A stretch of DNA of 64,000 nt. It comes from Sphingomonas sp. PR090111-T3T-6A (GTDB taxonomy: Bacteria; Pseudomonadota; Alphaproteobacteria; Sphingomonadales; Sphingomonadaceae). The stretch lies in assembly GCF_000383095.1 (NCBI RefSeq), contig NZ_AORL01000013.1:62001-126000 (forward strand). Direction: 5' to 3'. The notes beneath the pieces were generated by a model that was given only the letters and a program-made list of their open reading frames with translations, did no database searches and had not been told where the DNA came from. A program made the position numbers and the translations under genes. Of this stretch, positions 44,017 to 55,100 are shown one piece after another. Each line of letters begins with the position of its first letter. The first letter of the stretch is position 1.

Positions 44017-45993
44017 ATGCTCGGAAAACTCACGCTCGATGCGGTCCCGTGGCACGAGCCCATCATCATGGGCACGGGCGCGGTGGTCGCGCTCGGTGGG
44101 CTGGCGGTGCTGGCCGCGCTCACATATTTCCGCCTGTGGGGGCCGCTGTGGCGGGACTGGATCACGTCGGTCGATCATAAGAAGATCGGCGTGATGTACA
44201 TCGTCCTCGCGATCGTGATGCTGCTGCGCGGCTTTGCGGACGCGATCATGATGCGCCTGCAACAGGCCTTCGCCGCCAACGACGCTGCCGGCTTCCTGCC
44301 GCCGCATCATTACGACCAGATCTTCACGGCGCACGGCGTCATCATGATCTTCTTCGTGGCGACGCCGCTGATCCTCGGGCTGATGAACGTGATCGTGCCG
44401 CTCCAGATCGGCGCGCGCGACGTGGCCTTCCCCTTCGTCAACTCGCTGAGCTTCTGGCTCTCCGCGTTCGGGGCGGTGCTGGTGATGGCGTCGATGTGGA
44501 TCGGCGACTTCGCGGCGACCGGCTGGGTGGCCTATCCGCCGCTCTCCGAGCTGGGATACAGCCCGACCACGGGTGTCGATTATTATATCTGGTCGCTCCA
44601 GATATCGGGCCTCGGCACGACGCTGACCGGCATCAACTTCATCGTGACGATCCTCAGGATGCGGACGCCCGGCATGAAGCTGATGCAGATGCCGGTGTTC
44701 ACCTGGACGGCGCTCATCACCAACATCCTGATCGTCGGCGTCTTCCCGGTGCTGACCGCCACGCTCGCGCTGCTGACGGCGGACCGTTATCTCGGCATGC
44801 ATTTCTTCACCAACGAGCTTGGTGGGAATGCGATGATGTACATCAACCTCATCTGGGTCTGGGGCCACCCGGAGGTGTATATCCTGATCCTGCCGGCGTT
44901 CGGCGCCTTCTCGGAGATCGTCGCCACCTTCTCGGGCAAGCCGCTGTTCGGCTACAAGTCGATGGTCTATGCCACTTCGTCGATCGGCGTGCTGAGCTTC
45001 TTCGTGTGGCTGCACCACTTCTTCACGATGGGATCGGGTGCGAACGTCAACGCCTTCTTCGGCATCATGACGAGCATCATCTCGATCCCGACCGGCGTGA
45101 AGCTGTTCAACTGGCTGTTCACGATGTTCCGCGGCCGCATCCGCTATCACAGCTCGGTGCTGTGGACGATCGGCTTCATGGTCACCTTTGCCGTGGGTGG
45201 CATGACCGGCGTGCTGCTGGCGGTGCCGGGCGCGGACTTCGTGCTGCACAACTCGCTGTTCCTCGTCGCCCACTTCCACAACGTCATCATCGGCGGCGTG
45301 GTGTTCGGCTGCCTCGCGGGCATCAGCTTCTGGTTCCCCAAGGTGTTCGGCTTCACCCTCAACGAGTTCTGGGGGAAGGTGTCCTTCTGGTGCTGGCTCG
45401 TCGGCTACTGGCTGGCGTTCACGCCGCTCTATCTGCTCGGCTTCAAGGGCATGACGCGGCGCATGAACCATTATGACCATGCCGACTGGCATCCCTATCT
45501 GATCGTCGCGCTGATCGGCGCGGTCATCATCGGGATGGGCATCCTGTCGCTGCTGATCCAGTTCGCCGTCAGCATCCGCGACCGCGAGCAGAATCGCGAC
45601 CTGACGGGCGATCCGTGGGATGCGCGCAGCCTCGAATGGGGGACGGCCTCGCCCGCGCCCTTCTACAACTTCGCGGTGCTGCCCAAGATCAGCTCGGTCG
45701 AGCAGCATTGGGCGGACAAGGAGAGCGGCCGCAACCTCATCCAGCCGACCCATTATGAGGACATCCACATGCCGAAGAACACCGGCACGGGCTTCATCAT
45801 CTCGGTGTTCGGCTTCGTGCTGTGCTTCGCGATGGTGTGGCACATGTGGGCGATCGCCGGGATCAGCCTGCTGGGCGTGATCGGCACCTTCCTGTTCCGC
45901 GCCTATGACCGCGATGTCGATTACTGGGTGCCCGCCGCCCAGGTCGAGGCGATCGAGCGCGCGCGCTACGCCCTCCTGAAGAAGGCCGCCTGA
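44017..45993 (+). CDS. cyoB: Cytochrome bo-type ubiquinol oxidase subunit I
   Basis: 658 aa, the normal CyoB length, with about 15 membrane helices. Haem-copper motifs: [10 protein letters not shown] (low-spin haem His), [16 protein letters not shown] (CuB His and the His-Tyr pair) and WLHHFFTMG (two CuB His). [11 protein letters not shown] carries the high-spin haem b/o3 His and the second low-spin haem His. It reduces O2 to water with quinol electrons and pumps protons. The start follows cyoA by 7 nt and the stop is 1 nt before cyoC. Confidence 0.96.
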   Translation: MLGKLTLDAVPWHEPIIMGTGAVVALGGLAVLAALTYFRLWGPLWRDWITSVDHKKIGVMYIVLAIVMLLRGFADAIMMRLQQAFAANDAAGFLPPHHYDQIFTAHGVIMIFFVATPLILGLMNVIVPLQIGARDVAFPFVNSLSFWLSAFGAVLVMASMWIGDFAATGWVAYPPLSELGYSPTTGVDYYIWSLQISGLGTTLTGINFIVTILRMRTPGMKLMQMPVFTWTALITNILIVGVFPVLTATLALLTADRYLGMHFFTNELGGNAMMYINLIWVWGHPEVYILILPAFGAFSEIVATFSGKPLFGYKSMVYATSSIGVLSFFVWLHHFFTMGSGANVNAFFGIMTSIISIPTGVKLFNWLFTMFRGRIRYHSSVLWTIGFMVTFAVGGMTGVLLAVPGADFVLHNSLFLVAHFHNVIIGGVVFGCLAGISFWFPKVFGFTLNEFWGKVSFWCWLVGYWLAFTPLYLLGFKGMTRRMNHYDHADWHPYLIVALIGAVIIGMGILSLLIQFAVSIRDREQNRDLTGDPWDARSLEWGTASPAPFYNFAVLPKISSVEQHWADKESGRNLIQPTHYEDIHMPKNTGTGFIISVFGFVLCFAMVWHMWAIAGISLLGVIGTFLFRAYDRDVDYWVPAAQVEAIERARYALLKKAA

Positions 45994-45994
45994 C

Positions 45995-46609
45995 ATGAGC
46001 AGCCCGGTAACCACCATCGACGCGGGCCATGGCGATCACGGCCATGGCCATGACGCCGGGGGCAACACCGTCCTCGGCTTCTGGATCTACCTGATGAGTG
46101 ATTGCCTCATCTTCGCGATCCTGTTCGCCACCTTCGGCGTGCTGGCGTCCAGCTATGCCGGCGGCCCGACTGGCCAGGAGTTGTTCGACCTGCCCTATGT
46201 GGCCGGCGAGACGCTGATCCTGCTGGTCAGCAGCTTCACCTTCGGCGTGGCGATGCTGAACGTGGCGGCGCGCAAGACGGAGAATGTCATCAGTTGGCTG
46301 CTGGTGACCTTCCTGCTCGGCACCGGCTTCATCTGGATGGAGCTGCGCGAGTTCACCCACCTGATCGCGGAGCACGCCGGGCCGGATCGCAGCGCCTTCC
46401 TGTCCGCCTATTTCACGCTGGTCGGCACGCATGGACTGCACGTCACGATGGGCCTTCTGTGGCTGGTGACGATGATGCATCAGGTCGCGCGTTACGGGTT
46501 GGACGGCATCGTCCGCCGTCGCCTCGCCTGCCTCAGCCTGTTCTGGCACTTCCTCGATCTGGTGTGGATCTGCGTCTTCACCTTCGTCTATCTGCGCGGG
46601 GTATTGTGA
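45995..46609 (+). CDS. cyoC: Cytochrome bo-type ubiquinol oxidase subunit III
   Basis: 204 aa with five membrane helices, normal for Cyo[68 protein letters not shown]-like [14 protein letters not shown], and [17 protein letters not shown] are all typical. The N-terminus is His-rich ([10 protein letters not shown]). It lies between cyoB and cyoD (1-nt overlap with cyoD, TGATG). Confidence 0.94.
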   Translation: MSSPVTTIDAGHGDHGHGHDAGGNTVLGFWIYLMSDCLIFAILFATFGVLASSYAGGPTGQELFDLPYVAGETLILLVSSFTFGVAMLNVAARKTENVISWLLVTFLLGTGFIWMELREFTHLIAEHAGPDRSAFLSAYFTLVGTHGLHVTMGLLWLVTMMHQVARYGLDGIVRRRLACLSLFWHFLDLVWICVFTFVYLRGVL

Positions 46610-46980
46610 TGTCGAACGCCCATACTCACGGCCATGCGGACGAGGGCGCGCATGGCAGCCTGACCTCCTACACCATCGGCTTCCTGCTCTCGCTGGTGCT
46701 GACCGGTTTGTCCTTCGGGGCGGTGATGAGCGGGGCGGTGCCTCATGCGATGATCCTGCCCACCATCGTGGGCCTCGCGGTGGTGCAGCTTCTGGTGCAG
46801 CTCGTGCTGTTCCTGCATCTCGGCAGCGCGCCTTCGCAGCGCAGCAACAGCGTGATCTTCCTGCTCACCGCCGCGCTGATCGCGATCCTCGTCGCGGGCT
46901 CGCTGTGGGTCATGCACAATGCGAACGAGAACATGATGCCGATGCAGATGTCCGCCGAGCACGCCATGGCGCGGGAGTGA
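46609..46980 (+). CDS. cyoD: Cytochrome bo-type ubiquinol oxidase subunit IV
   Basis: 123 aa, start codon overlapping the cyoC stop. Three membrane helices (YTIGFLLSLVLTGLSFG; ILPTIVGLAVVQLLVQLVLFLHL; SVIFLLTAALIAILVAGSLWVM). The N-terminus is His-rich (HTHGHADEGAHG), the C-terminus Met-rich. It assists assembly of the oxidase. It ends the cyo operon. Confidence 0.92.
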   Translation: MSNAHTHGHADEGAHGSLTSYTIGFLLSLVLTGLSFGAVMSGAVPHAMILPTIVGLAVVQLLVQLVLFLHLGSAPSQRSNSVIFLLTAALIAILVAGSLWVMHNANENMMPMQMSAEHAMARE

Positions 46981-47056
46981 CGCCCCGGACTTTGCGTGCC
47001 TCAGAATGGCGTGTTAGCCAGATTCCCATGCTGAAAAGCCCTGTGAGATAACGGCC

Positions 47057-48445
47057 ATGTCATCCTGGCAACCGAGGCTCGTCGAGAATGCCCGGATGAA
47101 ATATCTGGGCATCGTGGAGGCGCTGGAGGCGGACCTGCGCTCCGGGCGCGTGGCGCAGGGCGATCGCCTGCCCTCGCAACGCGCCATCGCCGAGGCGCTG
47201 AAGGTCGATCTCACCACCGTCACCCGAGCGTTCAACGAGGCGCGCCGGCGCGGGCTGGTTGACGCGCATGCCGGGCGCGGCACCTTCATCCGCGAGGATC
47301 TGGAGCAGGAGCCGGGCCGCTTCTTCGATGGCGCCCCCCGGCTCGATCTCAGCATGAACATCCCGCCCCAGCCGGTCGCGGCCCGGCTCGGCGCCTGCAT
47401 CCCGGAGGGGATCGCCCAGCTCCTGTCGAGCCCGCGCGGGATGCTGCATCTCCATTATCAGGAAAGCACCGGAGCCGAGGCGGATCGCATGATGGCGGCC
47501 TCCTGGCTCAAGGCGCGGATGGAGGCGATGCCCGCCGGCCGCATCCTCGTGACCGGCGGCGCGCAGAGCGCGCTGTTCGCCCTGTGCGAGACGCTGTTCC
47601 GTGCCGGCGACCGCATTGCGGCGGGCGCGCTCACCTATCCGGGGCTCAAGGCGATCGCGGCGCAGACCGGGCTGATCCTGACGCCGCTCGCGATGGACGC
47701 GGAGGGAATCATCCCCGATGCCTTCGAGGAGGCCTGCCGCGCCACGCCACCGCACGCGCTCTACGTCATCCCCGCGATCGACAACCCCACCACCGCGACC
47801 ATGCCGGAGGAGCGGCGGCGGCGGCTCGTCGCCATCGCGCGGCGCTTCGGGGTGGCGATCATCGAGGACGATCCCTATTCGCCGCTGCTCGACCAGCAGA
47901 TCCCGTCCTTCGCGGATATCGCGGGGGACATCACCTGGCATGTCGCGACGCTGTCCAAATGCGCGACGCCGGCGCTGCGCATCGCCTATGTCGTGGCGCC
48001 GGGCGGCGCGCAGGCGCTCAGGCTGGCGGGCGTACTGCGCGCGACCAACCTGATGGCTTCGCCGCTGATGGCGGCGCTCGCCTCGCAATGGATCGCCGAC
48101 GACCGGCTGCGCGCGATCACCGCCGCCATCCGCTCCGAGAACCGCGAGCGGCAGAGGCTCGCCGCCGCCATCCTCGCCGGGCAGGACATGGCGGCCGATC
48201 CGCGCGGCCACCATCTCTGGCTGCGCCTGCCCGCGCACTGGCAGGCGGCGGACTTCGCCGAACATGCCGACCGGCTGGGCGTCGGGATCGTGCCCAGCAC
48301 GGCCTTCTCGGTGGGCCCGCCGCCGGTCGAGGCGGTGCGCGTCTCGCTCGGCGTCGCGCCGGACAGGGCCGCGCTGGAGGATGCGCTGACGGTGCTCTCC
48401 GGCCTGCTCGCCCAGCCCTCGCTCGGGGTGCGTGCGGTCGTCTAG
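47057..48445 (+). CDS. MocR-type GntR/aminotransferase transcriptional regulator
   Basis: 462 aa. N-terminal GntR winged helix ([40 protein letters not shown]; key Arg, Ser, Thr near 45-65), then a fold-type I aminotransferase domain. [38 protein letters not shown] and the PLP Lys in [15 protein letters not shown] are present. MocR proteins control vitamin B6, GABA or amino-acid genes. Targets here are unknown; the nearest gene is the convergent LLM oxidoreductase, whose stop overlaps by 4 nt, so it is not an obvious operon partner. Confidence 0.9.
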   Translation: MSSWQPRLVENARMKYLGIVEALEADLRSGRVAQGDRLPSQRAIAEALKVDLTTVTRAFNEARRRGLVDAHAGRGTFIREDLEQEPGRFFDGAPRLDLSMNIPPQPVAARLGACIPEGIAQLLSSPRGMLHLHYQESTGAEADRMMAASWLKARMEAMPAGRILVTGGAQSALFALCETLFRAGDRIAAGALTYPGLKAIAAQTGLILTPLAMDAEGIIPDAFEEACRATPPHALYVIPAIDNPTTATMPEERRRRLVAIARRFGVAIIEDDPYSPLLDQQIPSFADIAGDITWHVATLSKCATPALRIAYVVAPGGAQALRLAGVLRATNLMASPLMAALASQWIADDRLRAITAAIRSENRERQRLAAAILAGQDMAADPRGHHLWLRLPAHWQAADFAEHADRLGVGIVPSTAFSVGPPPVEAVRVSLGVAPDRAALEDALTVLSGLLAQPSLGVRAVV

Positions 48446-49431
48446 CGCAGGTCCGGCATCAGCTCGGCGATCAGCTCGAAGGAGCGGAGCCGGGCGGCAT
48501 GATCGTAGACATCCGATACGATGGTGAACTCGTCCGCGCCGGTTTCGAAGGCCAGCATCTCCAGCCCCTGACGCACTGTCTCCTTCGAGCCGACGATCGA
48601 GCGCGAGAGCATCCGCATCGCCTGCGCCTTCTCGATCGGGGACCAATAGGCCTCGATATCGTCGATCGGCGGCTGGCTCAGCCCGCGCGCGCCGCGGAAG
48701 AGATTGGCGAAGGACATCTTCTGCGTGGTGGCGAGGCGCTGGGCCTCCTCATCCGTGTCGGCGGCGATGACGTTGACGCCGACCGCCGCATAGGGCTTCG
48801 CGAGCTGCTTCGAGGGGCGGAACGTGTCGCGATAGATGCGCAGCGCGTCGTTCAGCATGTCCGGCGCGAAGTGCGAGGCGAAGCCGTAGGGCAACCCCAG
48901 ATGCGCCGCGAGCTGCGCGCCGAACGTGCTGGAGCCGAGGATCCACAGTGGCACCTCGGTGCCCGCGCCGGGCGTCGCGCGGATGGTCTGGCCCTCCTCC
49001 GGTGGGGCGAGGAAGGCCTGAAGCTCCAGCACGTCCTGCGGGAAATGGTCGGCCGTGGTGGGCGAGCGGCGCAGCGCGCGCAGTGTCGCCTGATCCGTCC
49101 CCGGCGCGCGGCCGAGGCCGAGATCGATGCGGCCGGGGAAGAGGCTCGCCAGCGTGCCGAACTGCTCGGCGATGATCAGCGGTGCATGGTTGGGCAGCAT
49201 GATCCCGCCCGAGCCGACGCGGATCGTCTTCGTCCCCGCCGCGATATGCTGGATCGTGAGCGCGGTGGCGGAACTGGCGATGCCGGGCATGTTGTGATGC
49301 TCGGCCACCCAGAAGCGGGTATAGCCCCACTGCTCGGCATGGGCGGCGAGATCGCGCGCCCGGTCGAGGGCTTCGCGCACGCCCCAATCCTGCCCGACGC
49401 GGACGAGATCGAGGATCGAAAACTGGGGCAT
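48442..49431 (-). CDS. LLM class flavin-dependent oxidoreductase (luciferase-like)
   Basis: 329 aa from ATG 49431, with AGGAG 7 nt upstream; GTG 49437 lacks that spacing. Family patterns: [58 protein letters not shown] and [19 protein letters not shown], as in YhbW-like luciferase-family enzymes. It would use reduced flavin and O2. Substrate is not evident. The convergent MocR gene overlaps its stop. Confidence 0.9.
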   Translation of the reverse strand: MPQFSILDLVRVGQDWGVREALDRARDLAAHAEQWGYTRFWVAEHHNMPGIASSATALTIQHIAAGTKTIRVGSGGIMLPNHAPLIIAEQFGTLASLFPGRIDLGLGRAPGTDQATLRALRRSPTTADHFPQDVLELQAFLAPPEEGQTIRATPGAGTEVPLWILGSSTFGAQLAAHLGLPYGFASHFAPDMLNDALRIYRDTFRPSKQLAKPYAAVGVNVIAADTDEEAQRLATTQKMSFANLFRGARGLSQPPIDDIEAYWSPIEKAQAMRMLSRSIVGSKETVRQGLEMLAFETGADEFTIVSDVYDHAARLRSFELIAELMPDLR

Positions 49432-49516
49432 CACCACGCTCCTGAAAGGCCGCCGGAACGAGCGTCCGGCGTGATATGGCCTCTCATGTAGGAAGGCGGA
49501 TCGCGGCCGGTAGGGC

Positions 49517-50404
49517 TCAGCGCAGCTTCAGCGTCATGCTCGGCTGCCGCCCGATGCCGCGGACCTCCACCCGGTCGGCGAAGAAATCGAGGCGGGCATA
49601 TGCCGTCTCGGGCGTGTCGAGCATCGCCTTGAGGTTGAGATAGTGGATGCCGTTGCGCACGCCGTAATTGCCCTCATGATTATGGCCGTCGAGCCAGATC
49701 TTCACCGAAGCGTGCCGGTCGAGCAGGGCGCGCACCTCGGCCGCGTTCCACAGATTGTGCGGGTTTTCCGGCCAGAGCGGGAAATGGCTGAACAGCATCA
49801 CCTTCAGCCCGCGCCGGTCGGCTTCGGTGAGCTTCTGGTCGATCCAGCGCATCTGCGTCTCGTCGATGCCGCCGTCCCACAGCGGCGCGTCGGGATAGAG
49901 GCGGCTGTGCGCGTCCATGCTGTGGGCCAGCTCGGCGCTGCCCGCCGGCCAGCCATAGCTGGAGAGCCCGTTGCCGTCGGTGACGAGGAACATCCAGCCA
50001 TGCTGCTCGAAGCTGTAGTAGCGCGCCGGCATCCCGAGCCGACCCGGCACCTGCGGCTTGTGCGCGTCGTCCACCGCGAAGTCGTGGTTGCCGAGCACGA
50101 AATGCCACGGATGGCGCAGCTTCCGCGTGATCGGCATCAGCGTGTCGAAGCTTGCCCAGTCGCGGTCGATGAAGTCGCCGAGGTGGACCACGAAAGAGAG
50201 CTTCTGCCGGTTGAAGTCCGCCACCGCCGCGTCGAGCTTGCCGGGCGCGGTGTCGTAGAGGCGGGGCGGGGCGTTGGGCTCGGCGGCGAACTGGCAGTCG
50301 GCGATCGCGCCGATGCTGAAGGCGGGTTTCGCCTCCTTCGCGAACGCGCCCGTGGCGAGCGTGGCGGCGGCGAGGGCGGCGATCAGCAGGGGGCGGAGGC
50401 GCAT
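49517..50404 (-). CDS. Exported metallophosphoesterase (ADPRibase-Mn-like)
   Basis: 295 aa. Signal peptide 1-22 (ending GAFAKE). The calcineurin-like phosphoesterase motifs are [10 protein letters not shown] (Asp; the usual next His is replaced by Gln, as in ADPRibase-Mn), [27 protein letters not shown] and [11 protein letters not shown]. The IADxQ arrangement plus [12 protein letters not shown] recalls Mn-dependent ADP-ribose/CDP-alcohol diphosphatases. Periplasmic location is unusual for that group in animals but fits the signal. It may scavenge nucleotide-linked phosphate. It is divergent from the ECF sigma gene. Confidence 0.85.
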   Translation of the reverse strand: MRLRPLLIAALAAATLATGAFAKEAKPAFSIGAIADCQFAAEPNAPPRLYDTAPGKLDAAVADFNRQKLSFVVHLGDFIDRDWASFDTLMPITRKLRHPWHFVLGNHDFAVDDAHKPQVPGRLGMPARYYSFEQHGWMFLVTDGNGLSSYGWPAGSAELAHSMDAHSRLYPDAPLWDGGIDETQMRWIDQKLTEADRRGLKVMLFSHFPLWPENPHNLWNAAEVRALLDRHASVKIWLDGHNHEGNYGVRNGIHYLNLKAMLDTPETAYARLDFFADRVEVRGIGRQPSMTLKLR

Positions 50405-50600
50405 GGCATGTCCCGTCTTCGGTGTGGCAGGCGCGCCCGATGGCAGCGAAGTCGCGCCGCCGCCAGCCTCGCTGTCACGGGAGTTTCATGGAGCGGCCCT
50501 AGGTGCCCCGAATAATCGGCCAGAGAATCGATCCAGGGGGACGCTTCGCCATGATCAGGATGGCTGGCCGGCGGCCCGGCATGTGCCCGGCGGTGTCGGC

Positions 50601-51134
50601 ATGAATGAGTATAGCTCTGTGGCGGCCGGCCGTTCGCTGGCGGTCGATGCCGCGCTGCACCCGGCGCTCCAGCGCTTCATCGAGGGCCGGCTGCGCGATC
50701 GTTCCGACAGCGAGGACATCGTGCAGGAAACCTTCCTGCGCCTCTATGACTACAGCCGGACGCGGACGGTGGCCGATGTCGGCGCCTTCTGCTTCGCGGT
50801 GGCGCGCAACCTGATCCGCGACCATGTCCGCCGCCGTCGCGCCGCGCCGCTGACCGAGGAGCCGACCGAGGCGATTGCCTGTCCGGCGCCGCGCGCCGAC
50901 GAGATCCTCGCCTATCGCGAGCGGGTGGATGTGCTGCGGCAGGCGCTGCGCACGATGCCGCCGCTGCGTCGCGAGGTGTTCCTGCGCCGCCGCCTCGACG
51001 AGCAGGACAGCGCCACCGTCGCCGAGGCGCTCGGCATCGGGCGCTCGGCGGTGGAGAAGCATGTCTCGCGCGCGGTCGCCGATCTGCGCCGCGCGCTGGA
51101 GAAGCGCGGCCTCGCGCTGGGGGACGGGCGATGA
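50601..51134 (+). CDS. ECF sigma factor (FecI-like)
   Basis: 177 aa from ATG 50601. Region 2 is seen in ALQRFIEGRLRDRSDSEDIVQETFLRLYDY (near 23-52) and FAVARNLIRDHVRRRR. Region 4 is MPPLRREVFLRRRLDEQDSATVAEALGIGRSAVEKHVSRAVADLRRAL, with a helix-turn-helix at its end. Its length is normal for FecI-type sigma factors. The downstream FecR gene starts at its stop (ATGA, 4-nt overlap), followed by a signalling TBDR. It should direct transcription of that receptor when FecR is triggered. Confidence 0.9.
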   Translation: MNEYSSVAAGRSLAVDAALHPALQRFIEGRLRDRSDSEDIVQETFLRLYDYSRTRTVADVGAFCFAVARNLIRDHVRRRRAAPLTEEPTEAIACPAPRADEILAYRERVDVLRQALRTMPPLRREVFLRRRLDEQDSATVAEALGIGRSAVEKHVSRAVADLRRALEKRGLALGDGR

Positions 51135-52000
51135 GCGCGCGTCCCGCCACGCCGCGCGATGCGGCGGCCAAGGCGCTGCTGTCCGACCCGGCGCTGACAG
51201 AGGCGCTGGCCGATCCGATGGGTTTCGAGCGCCTGTCCGATGCGGATGTCCACGCCATGCGGGCGCGGCGGCGGCAGCGGATCGGCATGGCGGGCACGCT
51301 CGCGCTGGTCTTCGCGGTTGGCGGGGCGAGCTGGTGGGGGCTCCGGCCCGGCCCGGCGCCGATCCGCACCGAGCATTTCGCCACCGCGCGCGGCGAACAT
51401 GCCACGGTCGAGCTGGCCGATGGATCGACGCTCACGCTCGACGGCGCGACTCGCGTCGACGTCACCCTCGCGCCCGACAAACGAACCGTCGCGCTGACGG
51501 CGGGCGAGGCCTATTTCGACGTTGCCCATGATCCGTCCCGGCCCTTCACGGTCGAGGCCGGGGGATCGAGCGCCCGCGTGCTCGGCACCGCCTTCGATCT
51601 CGACCTGACGCGCGGCCGTGTCGATCTGGCCGTCTATCGCGGCGCGGTGCGCTTCGGTCGGGCCTCGGACGATCCGTCCTCGCAGGTGGTCCGCGCGGGC
51701 TGGCGCTCCCGCTTCAGCGAGGGCGCAGCCTCGTCGCCCCGCCGCTTCGACGTGATGCGCGAGGGCTGGCGACAGGGCTGGCTCGATACCGACGGGATGC
51801 GCCTCGGCGATGTGGTGGAGGCGCTCAACCGGCAGGGCGGGCCGGTGGTGCTGCCCCCGCCCGCGTCGCTGGCCGACGTGTCCATCGCCGGCCGCTTCCG
51901 GCTCGATGACCCGGCCATGCTGCTCGATGCGATCGGCGACGCCTATGGCTTCCGGGTGGAGCGCGAGGCGCAGGGGCTGCGCCTCGAACCGCGCTCCTGA
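51131..52000 (+). CDS. FecR-type sigma regulator
   Basis: 289 aa. A cytosolic N-terminal segment (1-50) is followed by one membrane helix (about 52-70, GMAGTLALVFAVGGASWWG). The periplasmic FecR domain follows: RTEHFATARGEHATVELADGSTLTLDGATRV, then VALTAGEAYFDVAHDPSRPF and TAFDLDL. The last 80 residues, EALNRQGGPVVLPPPASLADVSIAGRF, look like the STN-like/DUF4974 tail that contacts the receptor. It transmits signal from the TBDR to the ECF sigma factor and overlaps its gene by 4 nt. Confidence 0.88.
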   Translation: MSARPATPRDAAAKALLSDPALTEALADPMGFERLSDADVHAMRARRRQRIGMAGTLALVFAVGGASWWGLRPGPAPIRTEHFATARGEHATVELADGSTLTLDGATRVDVTLAPDKRTVALTAGEAYFDVAHDPSRPFTVEAGGSSARVLGTAFDLDLTRGRVDLAVYRGAVRFGRASDDPSSQVVRAGWRSRFSEGAASSPRRFDVMREGWRQGWLDTDGMRLGDVVEALNRQGGPVVLPPPASLADVSIAGRFRLDDPAMLLDAIGDAYGFRVEREAQGLRLEPRS

Positions 52001-52050
52001 CCGTAACGAAACTGACGTAAAAGCGACTGAAAAATCGCACAAAATTCTTT

Positions 52051-52077
52051 TGTCCGGGTTTCGGGGAGGCGTCCGTC
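52051..52077 (+). promoter_or_regulatory. Candidate ECF-sigma promoter before the signalling TBDR
   Basis: TGTCCGGGTT (52051-52060) is followed by CGTC at 52070-52073 and 52074-52077, in the short FecR-TBDR gap. The GGxTT-like block and a CGTC -10 resemble ECF promoters in form. Spacing to the -10 is 9 or 13 nt, shorter than usual, so this is tentative. Autoregulation of the receptor by the sigma factor is the expected logic. Confidence 0.35.
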
Positions 52078-52122
52078 TTCCGCTCGGGGCCGCTGAACGG
52101 CGGTCGAGCGGAGGACAGACCA

Positions 52123-55100
52123 ATGCAACGCTTCAAGGGACTTTCGATGAGCAGCCTCGCGCTGGCGCTGGCGGTGGGCGGCATCGCCACGCCGGTGGCC
52201 GCGCAGGCGGCGGGCGGTGATCTCGGCCAGCCGGCGAATTTCAGCATCGCGCCGGGCGATCTGCGCAGCGGCCTCTCGGCCTATTCGCAGGCGACGGGCG
52301 TGCAGGTGGTGGTGCCGCCTTCGGCCGTCGAGGGGCGCCGCACGGCGGGCGTCAACGGCCAGCACAGCGCGCGCGAGGCGCTCTCGCTCCTGCTCGCGGG
52401 CACGGGGCTGACGCCGCATGTCTCGGGCAACATCGTGGTGCTCAAGCCGGGCCCTATGCCGCGCCGCGCGTCGGCCGAGCGCGTGGCGGCCACTGACACG
52501 GCGATCGAAACCGGCATCGAGCAGGGCAATGGCGATGCGCCGGCGACCCCTGACGAGATCATCGTGTCCGGCTATCGCGCCAGCCTCAAGATCGCGCAGG
52601 ATTACAAGCGCATGGCGGTCGGCTCCGAGGACGATATCGTCGCGCAGGACATCGCGGCCTTCCCCGATCTCAACCTCGCGGAATCGCTCCAGCGCGTGCC
52701 CGGCGTCACCATCAGTCGTGACTCGGGCGAAGGCCGCCAGATCACGCTGCGCGGCCTCGGGCCGGACTTCACGCGGACTCAGCTCAACGGCATGGAAGTG
52801 CTCGGCAATACCGCGTCTGGCATGGACAATCGCGGCGCGGTGAGCCGCTCGCGCTCGTTCGACTTCAGCCTGTTCGCGTCCGAGCTGTTCAACCGCGTGT
52901 CGGTGCAGAAGTCCTACTCGGCCAATCAGGACGAGGGCGGCATCGCCGGCACCGTGCAGCTCACCACCGCCAAGCCCTTCGACTATGCGGGCGCCAAGTT
53001 CGTCGTCTCCGCCAAGGGCCAGACCAACACCAACACCAGCGGCGTGACCCCGCGCGTGGTGGCGCTCGCGTCCGATCGCTGGGGCGATTTCGGCGCGCTC
53101 GTCTCGGTCGCCTATTCGGAGATCAAGAGCAACGAATATGGCTATCGCAACTGGGGCTGGGGCCAGGTGAAGTACAACCCGGCCAACATCGGACCGGGCA
53201 TCGACGCCGACACCGCCTCCAAGCTGGAATCGGGCACCATCTTCGCCCCGCAGGCGGAATCGCCCTCGACCTGGTGGACCGACCGCAAGCGCCTGGGCGT
53301 CACCAGCGCGCTGCAATATCATGGCGACAGCCTGAAGGTGGACCTCGACCTGCTCTACGGGCGGATGCAGGACCATCGCGACGACTGGGCGATCGCCGCC
53401 GCTGGCACCAACGCGCTGACCGGCAGCCCGGTTGGCGGGACGCAGGTGATCCAGTCCGCCACGATCGTCGGCAACACGCTGGAGCAGGCGAGCTACACCG
53501 GCATCGACCAGCGCTCCGAGCACCATATCGTCAAGAACCACACCGATTTCTATCAGGGCGCGCTGACCAGCAGCTGGCAGGCGACCGACCGGCTGAAGTT
53601 CAGCGCGCTGGGCGGCTATGAGCAGTCCGACTTCCGCCAGCCGGTGTTCGACAAGGTGTTCCTGGAATCGCAGAACCACGCGTTCAGCTTCGACAACCAG
53701 CCGACCATTCCGACCAACACCTACGGCTTCGACGTCGCCGATCCGTCGCAGTGGCAGCTCATGCGTCTCGACACGCAGGAGAACGCCATCACCAACAAAT
53801 ATGCCAACGGCAAGCTGGCCGCGAACTACAAGGTGAGCGATACCTCGAACTTCGAGGTCGGCGGCGAGTACAAGCACTTCACCAACAGCGGCTATCAGTA
53901 CAACAACAAGGTCTTCCACAACGTCCCGACCGATACGACCATCCCGGATTCGCTGAAGCAGGTGATCGATAAGGACTCGCTGCTTCCCTATATCGGTGGC
54001 GACATCGACGGCATCTATTCGCTGATCGGCGATCCGCGGGATCTCAACGCCACCTATCTTCAGGCGGGTTCGGACTATCGCGTCGACGAGAAGACCTGGA
54101 GCGGCTACGCCCAATATGATCTCGACACCTGGCTGTTCGGCATGGAAGTCCGCGCCAATGCCGGCGTGCGCTATTTCGATACCGCGCTGGTGTCGTCGGG
54201 CCATCTGACCGCGCCGGTGAACGGCGTCACCACGCTGGTGCCGGTGTCGATCACCACGCACAGCCATGGCTGGCTGCCCGCCGCCAACGTGGCGGTGAAC
54301 ATCCAGAAGAACCTGATCGGCCGCCTCAGCGTCAGCCGCAACGTGAACCGTCCGGCGCTGGGCGATCTCGCGGCGGCGGGCTCGATCACCACGCGCCCGA
54401 ACGGCGGCTCGGTGAGCTTCGGCAACCCCTTCCTCAAGCCCTATAAGGCGACCTCGGTGGAAGGCTCGCTCGAATATTACATGGGCACCAAGGGCTTCGC
54501 GTCGCTGGGCTTCTTCTACAAGCACATGGACAGCTTCACGACGCCGACGACGACGCAGCTTCCCTACAGCGAGACCGGCCTGCCGCTGTCGCTGCTCATT
54601 CCGGGCGAGGATGCCAACACGATCTTCGACGTCAGCCGCCCGATCAACGGGCCGGGCGCGGACATCAAGGGTGTCGAGGCTTCGTTCCAGCATGACTTCG
54701 ACTTCCTGCCGGGTGCGCTCAAGCATCTCGGCATCAACGTGAACGGCACCTATTTCGACGGTCACCAGTCCGCGATCATCAGCGGCGCCACGGTGCGCAT
54801 CCCGCTGTTCAACCTGTCCAAGTGGGCGGCCAACGCCACCCTCTATTACGACACGGACCGCTGGGGCGCCCGCATCTCGACGGCCTATCGCAGCCATTAC
54901 CTGACCAGCGGCGGCGGCGGCGGCAATGTCGGCGACGGCATCCGCGCGACCAACAACGTCGACGCGCAGGCGCACTTCAACATCAACCCGCGCTTGAAGC
55001 TGGTGGTCGAGGGCATCAACCTCACCAATCAGGCGATCGAGCAGTTCACCGACCTGAAGGCCGACCGCACCGAGGTCTACACGACCAGCGGCCGCACCTT

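Noticed and set aside
43924-46017. 697-codon minus-strand frame opposite cyoB
   Set aside because: His/Asp/Glu-rich artefact of membrane-helix codons read in reverse; cyoB is unambiguous.
51943-54975. 1010-codon minus-strand frame opposite the signalling TBDR
   Set aside because: The plus strand has signal peptide, STN, plug and barrel; the minus product has no domain.
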